The position numbers and the translations under genes are program-made. 64,000 bases of DNA, from contig JACOEK010000001.1 of the NCBI GenBank assembly GCA_024998595.1, forward strand, positions 124,001-188,000. The letters are read 5' to 3'. The notes beneath the pieces were generated by a model that was not told the DNA's origin, searched no databases, and saw only the letters and a program-made list of their open reading frames with translations. The stretch comes from Nitrospira sp. Lineage in GTDB: Bacteria > Nitrospirota > Nitrospiria > Nitrospirales > Nitrospiraceae. Below, in pieces: positions 15,292 through 24,589 of the stretch. Numbering within the stretch: the first letter of the stretch is position 1; each line of letters starts with the position of its first letter.

Positions 15292-17505
15292 TTAGCGTGG
15301 GGGCTGTTGTGAGTCGGTCGTCGAGCGTCGAAGAAGGCGGAGTTTGCGCAAGTGGGTCTCTGCTATGACGAGGTCTTCATCGGTGAGTGGTGCCTGACCA
15401 AACCGCACGCGCGTGTAGAGTTGAGTCAAACCATGGGCGAAGGGCCAGGCTTCGCCCCATCGCGCCTGAATGTGATCAAGAAATTCCAGTGACGTAGTGC
15501 TTGCTGGTTTGGTGAGACCACGCTGCGCACAGCAATGGAGCATGTTGGTGTAGATGGTGATGACGGTTTGTTGCTGCGTTGAAAAGGCACTGTTCTGCGT
15601 GGGGCTCTTCCGGAACCATCGCAGGATCGTCATCACTCCATAGGCTGCAGCGAGCGCCAGCAGGAGAATGACTGCTTGGTGTGGAATACCGGACGGAGTC
15701 AAGCTGGTCACCAGACGGCCAACGATGGCGGCACCCTGCGCCGATAAGGCGCTCAGCGTTTCTGACAGGCCTGCCCGTACCGCCTCCCCGCCCTCTCGAA
15801 TGCCTTGCACGACGGTGAACTGGTCATGCGCGCTGTAGTGGACGAACAGACGATCCCACTTGAGCCGGATCGAATCCATCGCACTATTGGCTGACTGCCA
15901 CCAGGTTGCACCGATAGCCTCTGGAGCGGGTGGGGTAGGATCCATGGTGATCCAGCCTGACTGCGGGAAATAGACTTCCACCCAGGCATGGGCATCTCGT
16001 TGTCGAACCGTGTAGTACCCGCCGAATTCATTCCATTCGCTCGCCAGGAATCCGGTCACCAGCCGGGCAGGGATACCTACGCTGCGAAGCATGATTACCA
16101 TGGCCGTTGCATAGTGCTCGCAATAGCCGGTTTTTCGAGTCAACAGAAAGTCTTCGAGCGGATGCGAAGACTGCAGAGAGGGCACATCCAGGTTGTATCG
16201 ATAATGCGCCAACAAATGGGTGTGCACCAGGGCGACGGCTTGGGCGACGCTGGTCGCGGGCTTGGTGATCTGGCGCGCGAGTTCGATGATCTGCTCATTC
16301 ATGACGGGCACTTGAAGGTATTGTTGGAGAATTGAATCCGGGTAGAGCAACGCAGAGGCCCGTTTCTCCACCGCATTGAGGGCCGTCGGCGAGGAATAGA
16401 CGGTGTATTGGCTACGTGTGTGCAGAGGAATCGGCAGAGAGAGCGAGCCCATGAGATCCGATTGAACGGAAAGAAAATGGCCTTTGACCGACGTGGGAAA
16501 CGGAACCCCGAATAGAACGGTGGTGTCGAGAGGCTCAAGGAGAATCTCTTGTCTGAGTGGTCGAGCCACAGCCGATGATTTGGCGCCGGACGTACGGAGC
16601 GTGAAGGTACCTTCGGGAAGCTCCGTCAACATGCGGCGGTGCGGCAGGCTGTTGCTCCAGGATTTTCCGTCATACCGATTGTAGGCGACGCCTCGAAGGT
16701 ACAAGGGGGCCCGATTCGAGTCTTGGGCGGTGCGATCAGGGAGTTCCACGCGCATAACAATGCTCGGGTCTTGCTTGACCGGCCCGATGACTCCCAGATC
16801 GACGTGCTCCGAAAACCCTGTCGTGCGCAGACTCTCCCCATGGTTGTTTTGAAAGAATCCCACCCCCACTCGCGGAATCAGAAAAAAGAATAACAAAGTG
16901 AGGGCGAACGCGCCCGCCGCCATCGCATTGGTGGTCCAGAAGAAGCGAGCTGTGAGGTGCGGGACCGGCAGGAGGGATGGCGCTGCGTCGGTGGGGTCTT
17001 GCGGCGGCTCCGCCATCTCTTCCTGTTCCTGCAACAGGTGATAGAGAAGCAACGTCCAGACGCCGACGACCAGATAGACGAAGAAAAACGGGGCGTACCA
17101 TATCTGCGTCGTCAGCGCCGCGGAAGCCAGGAGCGCAATCAGGCTGATGGCGTAGAGATGCAGAAAGTCGCGTCGTTGGTCGAGGTTCGAGAGTTTGTTC
17201 ACCAGCAGCAGTACGAGAAAGTGAATCCCTGCCGGAAGGAGTTCCCGTGAGACGAGGAGGAGATCGATCCAGAACCCCGCGAACGCGAGAAGAAGAAAAA
17301 TGTTCCAGGTGAGGGCTGAAAACCGGAACTGACCTATGGCCCCGGAGATCCCGCTCGGAAGTTGGACGCGCAGCAACGCCATGGCGAATGCCCCCGCCGC
17401 CAGGACGAGGAGCCACAACGGCAGGGCAATGGCGAGTGTCAGGCTCGCCAAGCCGGTCGCCGCGAGCAGGATTGAACTAAGCCGGAAGGCCTGATCCAGC
17501 GGCAT
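15292..17505 (-). CDS. TgpA-like membrane transglutaminase (DUF3488 + transglutaminase core)
   Basis: A 737-residue protein. The N-terminal part has about six membrane helices (to about 210, DUF3488 region), then a periplasmic domain, then a transglutaminase-like cysteine protease core with Cys462 (TGYCEHYA), His506 (RDAHAWVE) and Asp522 (TMDPTP). A last membrane helix (about 612-632) and a DUF4129-like cytoplasmic tail follow. The family works with MoxR and DUF58 partners in envelope stress or protein maturation, though substrates are not known. Here the gene overlaps the DUF58 gene by 29 bases and ends the three-gene operon. Confidence 0.92.
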   Translation of the reverse strand: MPLDQAFRLSSILLAATGLASLTLAIALPLWLLVLAAGAFAMALLRVQLPSGISGAIGQFRFSALTWNIFLLLAFAGFWIDLLLVSRELLPAGIHFLVLLLVNKLSNLDQRRDFLHLYAISLIALLASAALTTQIWYAPFFFVYLVVGVWTLLLYHLLQEQEEMAEPPQDPTDAAPSLLPVPHLTARFFWTTNAMAAGAFALTLLFFFLIPRVGVGFFQNNHGESLRTTGFSEHVDLGVIGPVKQDPSIVMRVELPDRTAQDSNRAPLYLRGVAYNRYDGKSWSNSLPHRRMLTELPEGTFTLRTSGAKSSAVARPLRQEILLEPLDTTVLFGVPFPTSVKGHFLSVQSDLMGSLSLPIPLHTRSQYTVYSSPTALNAVEKRASALLYPDSILQQYLQVPVMNEQIIELARQITKPATSVAQAVALVHTHLLAHYRYNLDVPSLQSSHPLEDFLLTRKTGYCEHYATAMVIMLRSVGIPARLVTGFLASEWNEFGGYYTVRQRDAHAWVEVYFPQSGWITMDPTPPAPEAIGATWWQSANSAMDSIRLKWDRLFVHYSAHDQFTVVQGIREGGEAVRAGLSETLSALSAQGAAIVGRLVTSLTPSGIPHQAVILLLALAAAYGVMTILRWFRKSPTQNSAFSTQQQTVITIYTNMLHCCAQRGLTKPASTTSLEFLDHIQARWGEAWPFAHGLTQLYTRVRFGQAPLTDEDLVIAETHLRKLRLLRRSTTDSQQPPR

Positions 17506-18619
17506 CGAAGAGGTCCTTGTGCGAGTGAGGGGTCATGATCTGGTCGACCGTTGGAAACAACTCGCCGAGAGCCGGGTCCGTCCATGGGGAGAGCAGCAGA
17601 GTTGGTCCATCTTGCGACCCTGCGAGCACCTGGGCCAGTGCTGCTTGTACGTTGGCGCGCTCGGCGACGGGACGTCGCTCACAGAGCGCCAGGGCATGGA
17701 ATAGATGAAGCGGGGTCTCGTTTCCGTCAGCCAGGAGTTCTTGTTGATCGCCGAGCAGCAACCGGAGTCGTACGCCGTTATTGAGAAATTGATCAGTTAG
17801 TGAGGCGGCAATGGAGAGCGCCCGTTCGAATGTCTCCGCCTCTTCGTCCGGGGCGATTGTGAAGACGGCCAGCGTGAGCGTGCGTTGATCTTCGGCCTCG
17901 GTCTCTTTGAGCATGAGCTTGGCCGTTCGCGCCGTCGTCATCCAATGGATGGCTCGGGAATCGTCACCGGGGCGAAACTCCCGGAGATTGTACAGTGAAT
18001 TTCCGGGTCCGCGTCGCGCCAGCACGTGATCACGGCCGATCGCGTTCATTTCCTGGATCAGCATGGGCGGGAGAGGAACGAGTTCAGGACAGACGATGAC
18101 GCTGGCCTCTTGCGGATAAAATGCTTTCTTCTGAAACAGGCCGAAGGGGAACGGTGTGACGACACGGATGCCGTCCAGTTGATAGCGTCCCCGCCGTCTG
18201 ATGAGCAGCGGGTAGGAGCGCAACGTCGACGCGCCAGGCGCGAGGTGCGTGAGGTGAATGCCGCGATCATGATCCTGGCCGGCGACGACGTCGAGGAGCC
18301 GCAAGGAGACGCTCGGAATATGTGATTTGCGGTTGGCGATCCAGAGCGTGGCGGTGGCCGGTTGGTTCACAAAGAGCGTGTCGGGGAGATGACGGTGGAA
18401 CTCCAGCCGCCGCACGCATTGTTCCGACAACAAGCCGGATAACACGATCAGGCTGAGCATCATGGCCAGCAAGAGGTAGAACAGATTGTTCCCTGTATTG
18501 ACGGCGGCGATGCCGACGGCCAGGGTCAACAACAGGAAGCGAACGCCTTCCGTTGTCACGCGGATCGCGCGATGTTGAGAGAGCCGGTGGAACAGGGTGC
18601 GGAGGGTCATGGATGCCAT
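17477..18619 (-). CDS. DUF58 domain membrane protein
   Basis: A 380-residue protein with two N-terminal membrane helices (RFLLLTLAVGIAAVNTGNN and FYLLLAMMLSLIVLSGLL), a beta-rich domain, then the DUF58 signature FRPGDDSRAIHWMTTAR. DUF58 is vWA-like and pairs with MoxR ATPases. I chose the ATG at 18619 (another is at 18610). The frame is open upstream to 18865, but that would overlap the moxR gene and has no family similarity. It sits between the MoxR and transglutaminase genes, as in many bacteria. Confidence 0.9.
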   Translation of the reverse strand: MASMTLRTLFHRLSQHRAIRVTTEGVRFLLLTLAVGIAAVNTGNNLFYLLLAMMLSLIVLSGLLSEQCVRRLEFHRHLPDTLFVNQPATATLWIANRKSHIPSVSLRLLDVVAGQDHDRGIHLTHLAPGASTLRSYPLLIRRRGRYQLDGIRVVTPFPFGLFQKKAFYPQEASVIVCPELVPLPPMLIQEMNAIGRDHVLARRGPGNSLYNLREFRPGDDSRAIHWMTTARTAKLMLKETEAEDQRTLTLAVFTIAPDEEAETFERALSIAASLTDQFLNNGVRLRLLLGDQQELLADGNETPLHLFHALALCERRPVAERANVQAALAQVLAGSQDGPTLLLSPWTDPALGELFPTVDQIMTPHSHKDLFDAAGSGLPA

Positions 18620-18695
18620 GCTGGTGGCCTGTCGTCCTGCGAGCGGCCCTGTGACGCGGTGGTCCGATACGACGCCCCCGGGGCCGGAGGAGTAG

Positions 18696-19637
18696 TCACA
18701 CCGGAACGGGAATGCTCTCAAGAATGTCGTGAATGACCCGTTCGGTGTGCTCGACGCTCTTCGTACGCGTGCCCTGCGAGCGGCTGAGCATGACGCGATG
18801 CGACAGGACGACCGGAGCGAGTTCCTTAATGTCCTCGGGCAGGCAATAGGTTCGGTCGCGCGCAAGGGCGAGGGCCTTCGCCGCTTTGGTCAGCGCGAGC
18901 GCTCCCCGCGTACTCACCCCCAAGGAGAGTAAGGCGTTTTGCCTGGTGGCCAGCACGATGGCCAGCAGGTAGTCCATCAGGCTGTCTTCTATTCTCACTT
19001 TGTCCGCCTGGGCCTGAAGATCCAGGATATGCTGCGCGTTCAGGACCGGCTCAATTTCGTTGGCCGGATGCAGCGATTGCGGTCTGTCCAGCACCTTCTT
19101 TTCCTCTTCCGGCGTCGGATAGCCGATGCAGAGTCGCATGAGGAATCGATCGAGTTGAGATTCCGGAAGCGCAAAGGTGCCGTGGCATTCCGCGGGGTTT
19201 TGAGTGGCAATCACCATGAACGGCTGCTGGAGCGGATAGGTTTGATTGTCCACGGAAATCTGGGCTTCGCTCATCGCTTCGAGCAGACTGCTTTGAGTCT
19301 TGGGCGTGGTGCGATTGATCTCATCGGCCAGGACGATGTTGGCAAACAGTGGTCCCGGCATGAACTCAAAGGCCTGTTTTTGACGATTGAATACAGATAT
19401 TCCGACGATGTCGGACGGCAGCAGGTCGCTGGTGAACTGGATGCGCTTAAAGGAGCAATCGAGTGAACGGGCCAGGCTATGCGCCAGGGTGGTTTTCCCG
19501 ACCCCGGGCACGTCTTCAATCAATAGGTGTCCGCGCGCCAACAGGCAGACGACCGCCAATTCAATGGCTCGCGGCTTCCCCTTGATGACGTGCGCGATAT
19601 TGTCCTGTAACAGTTTGATAGATTGAGAAGAATTCAC
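18696..19637 (-). CDS. MoxR family AAA+ ATPase
   Basis: A 313-residue AAA+ ATPase. Walker A is DVPGVGKTTLA (about 42-52), Walker B IVLADEINRTTPKTQ with sensor blocks, FMVIATQNPAE and LPESQLDRFLMR. MoxR proteins act as chaperone-like motors that assemble or activate vWA proteins, here most likely the DUF58 protein encoded 77 bases downstream. It is the first gene of the moxR-DUF58-tgpA operon. Confidence 0.95.
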   Translation of the reverse strand: MNSSQSIKLLQDNIAHVIKGKPRAIELAVVCLLARGHLLIEDVPGVGKTTLAHSLARSLDCSFKRIQFTSDLLPSDIVGISVFNRQKQAFEFMPGPLFANIVLADEINRTTPKTQSSLLEAMSEAQISVDNQTYPLQQPFMVIATQNPAECHGTFALPESQLDRFLMRLCIGYPTPEEEKKVLDRPQSLHPANEIEPVLNAQHILDLQAQADKVRIEDSLMDYLLAIVLATRQNALLSLGVSTRGALALTKAAKALALARDRTYCLPEDIKELAPVVLSHRVMLSRSQGTRTKSVEHTERVIHDILESIPVPV

Positions 19638-19785
19638 GATGGGATGTTTCTGGAGAAGATTATGTTCGGCACATGGCGTGTATGCCGAAGTCTAACAAAG
19701 GGTCCCGGGACCGTCAATTTATACGGGCTTTCACGCAGGCTCACTGGAGGGGTAGAACGTGTCCGGAGCAGGAACCTTGAAGGAT

Positions 19786-21114
19786 TTAAAAAGGTGCGAC
19801 AGGTTCGGGGACGAGCGTCAGCAACCAGGGGGGCGTTTCTTCCGCCATGTTCTGGAAGCGTCGGGCGGTACTGCTGGCCGGGATGCCTTCGAATAACGCC
19901 CCCCGCTGAATTCTGACCTGCCGGAATCGATAGGATGCAGGTTTGTCGGACGGTGTGCGAAGGACTGAAGGAAAACTCTGCCGCAGCGGCGCCAGGTCCG
20001 ACAGCAGACAGGAACCACCGATCGGCAGGGCTGATAGCCGGCGGTAGGTCTCGCCGAAGACTTCAGGGAGAGTTTCTGAGGACAACACGAGATCAGCAGG
20101 CCTGACGCGCGGGTCATCGATCAGCTGCGAGAGAATTTCCCAGCACACCTGGGAGTCCACGGCCCCCAACACACAGAGGGCTCCACGGGTGGCCATCAAT
20201 TCCAGCAGGGCCAGCGGCCCGCGAATATCAAACTTCCAGGGCGGAAACAGCAGGCTCCGTCCTGCATGCTGCACTTCGAGGGCGGCTTCTTTTTCGTGTC
20301 GAGTCTGGCGAAAATCCCCCTTGGTGCGTCGCAGTTCTTCGGCGAGGCAGTGGGGAGATAGGCGGGTCGGTTCGTAGGCGAAGGTCGGAGTTGCCGGCGC
20401 CCAACAGGTGACGATGAGGTATCGTGCGGCCAGACGCTGGTCTCGTTCCAAGGCGTCGAGAGCAAACATGTCTTGGTCGCCGTAGAAGCGAAATTGCAGG
20501 CCCGACTTGGCGCGCAAACGATTCAGGCGAAGTGGCGGGGCATGTAATGGCCCTCCGAGTTGCGAAGAGGGATCGAGCCGGTCGAGGCAGTGGAGCACGA
20601 GCGGTCTGTTTAGGGCGGTCAACGAAGGTTCGTAGAGCGTGGTCAGTTCTTCGGCAAAGGAAAGATCCCCTGCCCCCAGATCTAACACCGATGCCGGAAC
20701 CTGTTCCAGCAGCACATCAAACGGGTTGCGGTGTTCTTGGATGAACCGGTCGATGGTCTCTGGTGAAACGGTCGACAGAGGCCACTTGGTCGTCGATTTC
20801 GGTCGTACGTCAAACAAGACGCACAAGGCGCGCAGGGCTTTCGTGGGCGGAAGGCCGGTGAGCTGCTTGAGCAGGTCGGCGCTGGAGGCACGATCTTCGG
20901 CACCGAGCACTGCGGGCAAGGCCGCCATGAGATGCTGCTTGAGCCCGTCCGGCGTGGAGGAGACCTCGATGGCGTCGGTTAGGGTCTTCCTGGTCGCGGG
21001 CCAGTTTGTCGGGCTCACGAGGTGACGGGAGGCATCCCAGGAAGGTACATCGAGCGACCTGGCAGAGCTGACCTGTTTCCGGAATGCTGCCAGGCTGTCG
21101 GAATCAACAGGCAT
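19786..21114 (-). CDS. Hypothetical protein with methyltransferase-like motif
   Basis: A 442-residue soluble protein. Residues around 140-150 read ASVLDLGAGDLSFAEEL, close to motif I of SAM-dependent methyltransferases (GxGxG-like), but the other methyltransferase motifs are not obvious. A second half contains WKFDIRGPLALLELMATRGA and ends with LLTLVPEPVAP. No signal peptide is visible. I do not recognise the family and do not assign a reaction. It is separated by 148 bases from moxR on the same strand and is divergent from the ChaN-like gene. Confidence 0.75.
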   Translation of the reverse strand: MPVDSDSLAAFRKQVSSARSLDVPSWDASRHLVSPTNWPATRKTLTDAIEVSSTPDGLKQHLMAALPAVLGAEDRASSADLLKQLTGLPPTKALRALCVLFDVRPKSTTKWPLSTVSPETIDRFIQEHRNPFDVLLEQVPASVLDLGAGDLSFAEELTTLYEPSLTALNRPLVLHCLDRLDPSSQLGGPLHAPPLRLNRLRAKSGLQFRFYGDQDMFALDALERDQRLAARYLIVTCWAPATPTFAYEPTRLSPHCLAEELRRTKGDFRQTRHEKEAALEVQHAGRSLLFPPWKFDIRGPLALLELMATRGALCVLGAVDSQVCWEILSQLIDDPRVRPADLVLSSETLPEVFGETYRRLSALPIGGSCLLSDLAPLRQSFPSVLRTPSDKPASYRFRQVRIQRGALFEGIPASSTARRFQNMAEETPPWLLTLVPEPVAPF

Positions 21115-21256
21115 GAATCAGTCAGAAGTGCGTAAAGAGCCGCGCGGGTTGCAGTTAATCGATGCTTCGGATGTGTCGCGCAGAGTATCGGGCCGGTTGC
21201 AAAGGAGTCAAGCGCATCGTCTTGCGGCGGCATGGTGCGTGTGTTAGGTAGACGAT

Positions 21257-22273
21257 ATGCGTACATCACAACACCATTCGCGCGAAAACCGGTGGAAGAG
21301 CCTCAGATGTGCGGTCGTCATGCTGGGTCTGCTGCTCGTCCTGGGGGGCTGCCAGACGAAAGAGCCTGTGACCGTGGTGCCCCCCCAGGTGTGGAACGAG
21401 TGGTCCGTGGGGCAGGTGTTGGATGCCAAGACGGGCCGCCAGGTCTCACTGAGTGAATGGGTGGACGGGTTGGCCGGATATGACGTGATCTATCTGGGAG
21501 AGGAACATCACAATCACTCCCACATCGAAGCGGCGCTGACGGTGCTTCGGTCTCTGGTGAGCCGGGGGCGCCGGCCTGTGCTTGCGATGGAAATGTTCGG
21601 GTGGGAAGGCCAGCCGGCGCTCGACCAGTATCTCCTCGCGAAGGAAGCTGCTCGAGCGGAGTTTCTGGAGCGTGTGGGGTGGAAGCACAATTGGGGCGGA
21701 CCCTTTGAAGATTACGAACCGTTGGTGCAGTTTGCCAAGGAGCAGCGGCTTCCGGTACTGGCCATGAATCCACCCAAACCGCTGATCCGCCAGGTCGTCA
21801 AACTGGGGCTGGCTCAGGCGAAGGAGCAGCCGGAGTGGCGTCAGTGGGGCATGGAGAAGGAGGCCATTGTTGATGATCCGGCCTATCGCTCCCGTATTCT
21901 GTCGCAACTCCAGGCCTGCCACGGAGGCGGTGCACCAGAAGACTACCAGACCATGTACGAAGCCTCCATGGTGAGGGACGAAGGCATGGCGAAGACTGTG
22001 ACGGAGGCGGTTCATCGGGTGCGCGCCGCGGATGACCAGACCCAGGGGCCAGTGGTGAGTTATACCGGCGGCGGGCACGTTCAATACCGATTGCCGGTGC
22101 CGAATCGCGTCGCTCGACGGATTCAGGGGGGTCTCAAAGAGGTGACCATCTATATGGCCACATTCGAACAGGAGCGAGCCGCAGAACTCTATCAAACCAT
22201 GCAGGAAGGCATTGCAGATTTTGTGTGGTTGACGCCGCAAGGGTCTCAAGGGGCTCCTCGCCGGTGCCGATAA
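21257..22273 (+). CDS. ChaN-like lipoprotein (haem/iron-binding family)
   Basis: A 338-residue lipoprotein of the ChaN/DUF399 family. The signal peptide contains VVMLGLLLVLGGC with lipidated Cys32. Family blocks follow: YDVIYLGEEHHNHSHIEA, PVLAMEMFGWEGQPALDQYL and VVSYTGGGHVQYRLPVPNR. Characterised ChaN members bind haem at the outer membrane, and the fold resembles EreA/TraB-like hydrolases with the conserved EExxH. Whether this one binds haem or acts as an enzyme cannot be told. It stands alone, divergent from the hypothetical gene. Confidence 0.85.
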   Translation: MRTSQHHSRENRWKSLRCAVVMLGLLLVLGGCQTKEPVTVVPPQVWNEWSVGQVLDAKTGRQVSLSEWVDGLAGYDVIYLGEEHHNHSHIEAALTVLRSLVSRGRRPVLAMEMFGWEGQPALDQYLLAKEAARAEFLERVGWKHNWGGPFEDYEPLVQFAKEQRLPVLAMNPPKPLIRQVVKLGLAQAKEQPEWRQWGMEKEAIVDDPAYRSRILSQLQACHGGGAPEDYQTMYEASMVRDEGMAKTVTEAVHRVRAADDQTQGPVVSYTGGGHVQYRLPVPNRVARRIQGGLKEVTIYMATFEQERAAELYQTMQEGIADFVWLTPQGSQGAPRRCR

Positions 22274-22417
22274 GCTATGTAGCGGTCGAGTCAGCCCGGC
22301 CCTGCCGAATTGCTTCGACCCCTGCAGGTGCCCCTGTCACCGGGACGGTCCTATCGGGGAACCTGCCGTACACTCGGGTCCCGTCCCTGGGTGATAGGCT
22401 TCAGGGGTAATCATTTC

Positions 22418-23356
22418 ATGACACTGCGGAGATCGTTCGGCAAGTTGCAAGGGCGACTCACAGGAATCAACCAGTCCACAGGTGGCACGATGCGGGGGAA
22501 AATCGCATGTTCGGCGGATCGCCTCGGTTTACTGGAGGCGGACATGATCAGCTCCATCGTGGAGCCCAATGCGTTCCAGATCGGGAAGCAATACCAGACG
22601 GAACGCCGGGTGCAGCTGACCGACGCGTCGGATACTGAGTTCACCTCGTCGGTGATGGGCAACTCCGGGCTGTATGAGCAGACCGTTCGTCTCACCAACG
22701 GCCACCTGGAAGCCAAGTGCTCCTGCACATTAAACGAGCAACCGATCTGCCGGCACGGCGTGGCCGCGCTGCTGGAGTATCAACGTTGGTCGAAGGCTCG
22801 AGTCGTTCCCAGGGCACGGCCTGCGGCTCCTCGGATCGAGGCCGAGCGGGCCACGGCGAAATCCGTCCCTTCCGGTGATGTGAAGTTAAGCGAATTGAAT
22901 CAATTCAGCGATTGGATGCAGCGCGTAGTTCAGGCCATTCAATCCGGTCAGCCGGTGCCCGCCCAGCCAGATATCGAACCGGGCCTGGTATCGACCTGGA
23001 CGCGGATCATTCAGCAATTGGATGAACGAAAGCGGGAAAGCGACGTCGCGCAAATCGAACTCGATGCGGAGATTCGCAATCGAGAAGCGGTGGTTGCCCG
23101 CCTGACTCAGGATCTGGACGCATCGGCAAAAGAAGCCAAGTCTTTGCAGGTGATTTGCCGGGATCTCCAACGTGAAGTAGACAAGCACAAGGCCTCTCTC
23201 GGCAAATCGACCGAACTCTCCCACCACGTTGAACAGTTCGAGACCGAAGTCAGGGCCATTGCCGGGCTCTTGACCGACAAAGGACGCCGGTTGGAGGGGC
23301 TTTCCGATACCTGTCGAGATGTAGCGACGATGCTGAAAGCGCTGGGGAAGGTGTAA
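22418..23356 (+). CDS. SWIM zinc-finger protein with C-terminal coiled coil
   Basis: A 312-residue protein starting at ATG 22418 behind AGGGG. Residues 90-115 form a SWIM finger: VRLTNGHLEAKCSCTLNEQ with Cys101, Cys103, Cys111 and His113. SWIM domains bind nucleic acid or protein partners. A linker (about 125-150) is Arg/Ala/Pro-rich, and about 200-310 is a long predicted coiled coil (LDAEIRNREAVVARLTQDLD, AKSLQVICRDLQREVDKHK). No SNF2 helicase domain is attached, unlike most bacterial SWIM proteins. The function is unknown. Confidence 0.75.
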   Translation: MTLRRSFGKLQGRLTGINQSTGGTMRGKIACSADRLGLLEADMISSIVEPNAFQIGKQYQTERRVQLTDASDTEFTSSVMGNSGLYEQTVRLTNGHLEAKCSCTLNEQPICRHGVAALLEYQRWSKARVVPRARPAAPRIEAERATAKSVPSGDVKLSELNQFSDWMQRVVQAIQSGQPVPAQPDIEPGLVSTWTRIIQQLDERKRESDVAQIELDAEIRNREAVVARLTQDLDASAKEAKSLQVICRDLQREVDKHKASLGKSTELSHHVEQFETEVRAIAGLLTDKGRRLEGLSDTCRDVATMLKALGKV

Positions 23357-23426
23357 GGGCGATCCTTAACCCAAATAAGCGCTATCCTCTCCGATTCTGA
23401 GCCGTAACCTTCCTTCTTCTCCCCCC

Positions 23427-23456
23427 TTGCGTCATGCCTGGTCCCTTCAGTACAAT
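23427..23456 (+). promoter_or_regulatory. Candidate promoter of the 58-residue membrane protein
   Basis: TTGCGT (23427-23432), 18 bases, TACAAT (23451-23456), followed by GCGGGCC. The distance to the ATG at 23498 leaves a short 5' leader of about 35 bases. Confidence 0.5.
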
Positions 23457-23497
23457 GCGGGCCTCTTTGGGAATTCCTTGATTACAAGGGGGAGATC

Positions 23498-23674
23498 ATG
23501 AACAAGCTGATAGCAGGAGTCTTGGGTGGAATCGTGGCGCTTCAGGCCACCAATGCGTTTGCCAATGTCAGTGAGGGGCCGCCTGATTACAGTGGCATTA
23601 CGGGTCTCTACTACACCTTGATCGCCTTGATCTTGGGTTTCGGGGTTTACGACACCTTCTTCAAGAAGAGCTAA
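23498..23674 (+). CDS. Small membrane protein, 58 residues
   Basis: A short gene with a strong ribosome site (GGGGGAG, 4 bases before ATG). The N-terminus MNKLIAGVLGGIVALQATNAFA is a signal peptide or first membrane segment with a possible AFA cleavage site. NVSEGPPDYSGITG follows, then a membrane helix LYYTLIALILGFGVYD and a basic end FFKKS. It has its own promoter and a strong terminator, so it is a dedicated, perhaps abundant, transcript. No family is recognised. Confidence 0.7.
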   Translation: MNKLIAGVLGGIVALQATNAFANVSEGPPDYSGITGLYYTLIALILGFGVYDTFFKKS

Positions 23675-23694
23675 CCAGCTCCTCCGAATTGAGC

Positions 23695-23752
23695 GGCGTG
23701 AAATGTTTCTTCGCTGGCTGAGGCGAAGCGGATGTTTCACGCCTTCTTTTTT
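23695..23752 (+). terminator. Rho-independent terminator
   Basis: GGCGTGAAA (23695-23703) pairs with TTTCACGCC (23735-23743). The stem encloses a second hairpin (TTCGC...GCGAA) and is followed by TTCTTTTTT. It ends the 58-residue membrane protein transcript and overlaps the 3' end of the opposite-strand esterase gene. Confidence 0.8.
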
Positions 23753-24537
23753 GAGACAGGCGAATTGGATTCGCTGGTTTTCAGGAGCGGAAGCAACGTC
23801 TGCAGCACGTTTTGAACCACAATCCGGTACCCTTCCCCGGTGGGATGGATGCCGTCGGCTTGATTGAGCTTCTGATCGCCGCCTACTCCTTCCAGAAGAA
23901 ACGGGATCAGTGGAAGTGAATGGGTCTTCGCCAGGTCTCGGTACATCGTTTCAAATGTGGTCGTGTACTCTTCCCCATAGTTCGGCGGCAGCTTCATGCC
24001 TGCCAGAATCACCTGCACCCGGGCTTCTTTCAGCCGTGTGATAATCGCGTCCAGATGGGAACGTGTTTCCGGCAGGCTCAGACCACGCAATCCGTCATTC
24101 CCGCCTAATTCAAGAATCACCACGAACGGTTTTCCGGCAAGCACCCAGGAGACCCGGCGGAGTCCTCCGGCTGAGGTTTCTCCGCTCACCCCTGCATTGA
24201 GCACCTGATAGTGATGCCCGAGTGCATCAAGCTGTTTCTGAAGCTGCGCAGGGTAGGTCTGTTCAGGGGAGACGCCAAGCCCGGCTGTCAGACTATCTCC
24301 GAAGGCGACGATTCTGGGCCGGGTGTCGGAGTCTGGAATCGTCGCTGAGGCCGGCGGGTCGGCGGCAGGCTTGTAATCAGTCGGTGGCTGAGGTCTGGAA
24401 AGACCAGCGGGTGTGGACGACGTTGGAGCGCTGGAGGAAGATTGGTCGCAGCTTACGAGCCCACTGAGGAGCAACGCCACGAGGCCGCCTGTCAGCAGTC
24501 GCGAGATGGGGCGGAAAAGGTCGGGGCAGGTCGTCAT
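23737..24537 (-). CDS. tesA: SGNH/GDSL lipase, TesA-type, lipoprotein
   Basis: A GDSL-family esterase/thioesterase (arylesterase TesA type). Numbered from the longer start at 24570, the nucleophile Ser93 is in FGDSLTAG, NAGVSGETSAGG and ELGGNDGLRG are blocks II and III, and Asp239/His242 lie in DGIHP. A signal with lipobox LVSC (Cys41) and a Ser/Thr/Pro-rich linker place it as a lipoprotein, where Escherichia coli TesA is soluble. I chose the ATG at 24537 because the signal peptide then has normal length; 24570 is possible. It is divergent from the YbbA/YbbP-like exporter genes, the classical tesA-ybbA-ybbP neighbourhood. Confidence 0.9.
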   Translation of the reverse strand: MTTCPDLFRPISRLLTGGLVALLLSGLVSCDQSSSSAPTSSTPAGLSRPQPPTDYKPAADPPASATIPDSDTRPRIVAFGDSLTAGLGVSPEQTYPAQLQKQLDALGHHYQVLNAGVSGETSAGGLRRVSWVLAGKPFVVILELGGNDGLRGLSLPETRSHLDAIITRLKEARVQVILAGMKLPPNYGEEYTTTFETMYRDLAKTHSLPLIPFLLEGVGGDQKLNQADGIHPTGEGYRIVVQNVLQTLLPLLKTSESNSPVSKKKA

Positions 24538-24589
24538 CTGTACAGTATAATATGAAAACTGTTTCTGCATATGCGGTCAACGGATCAAC

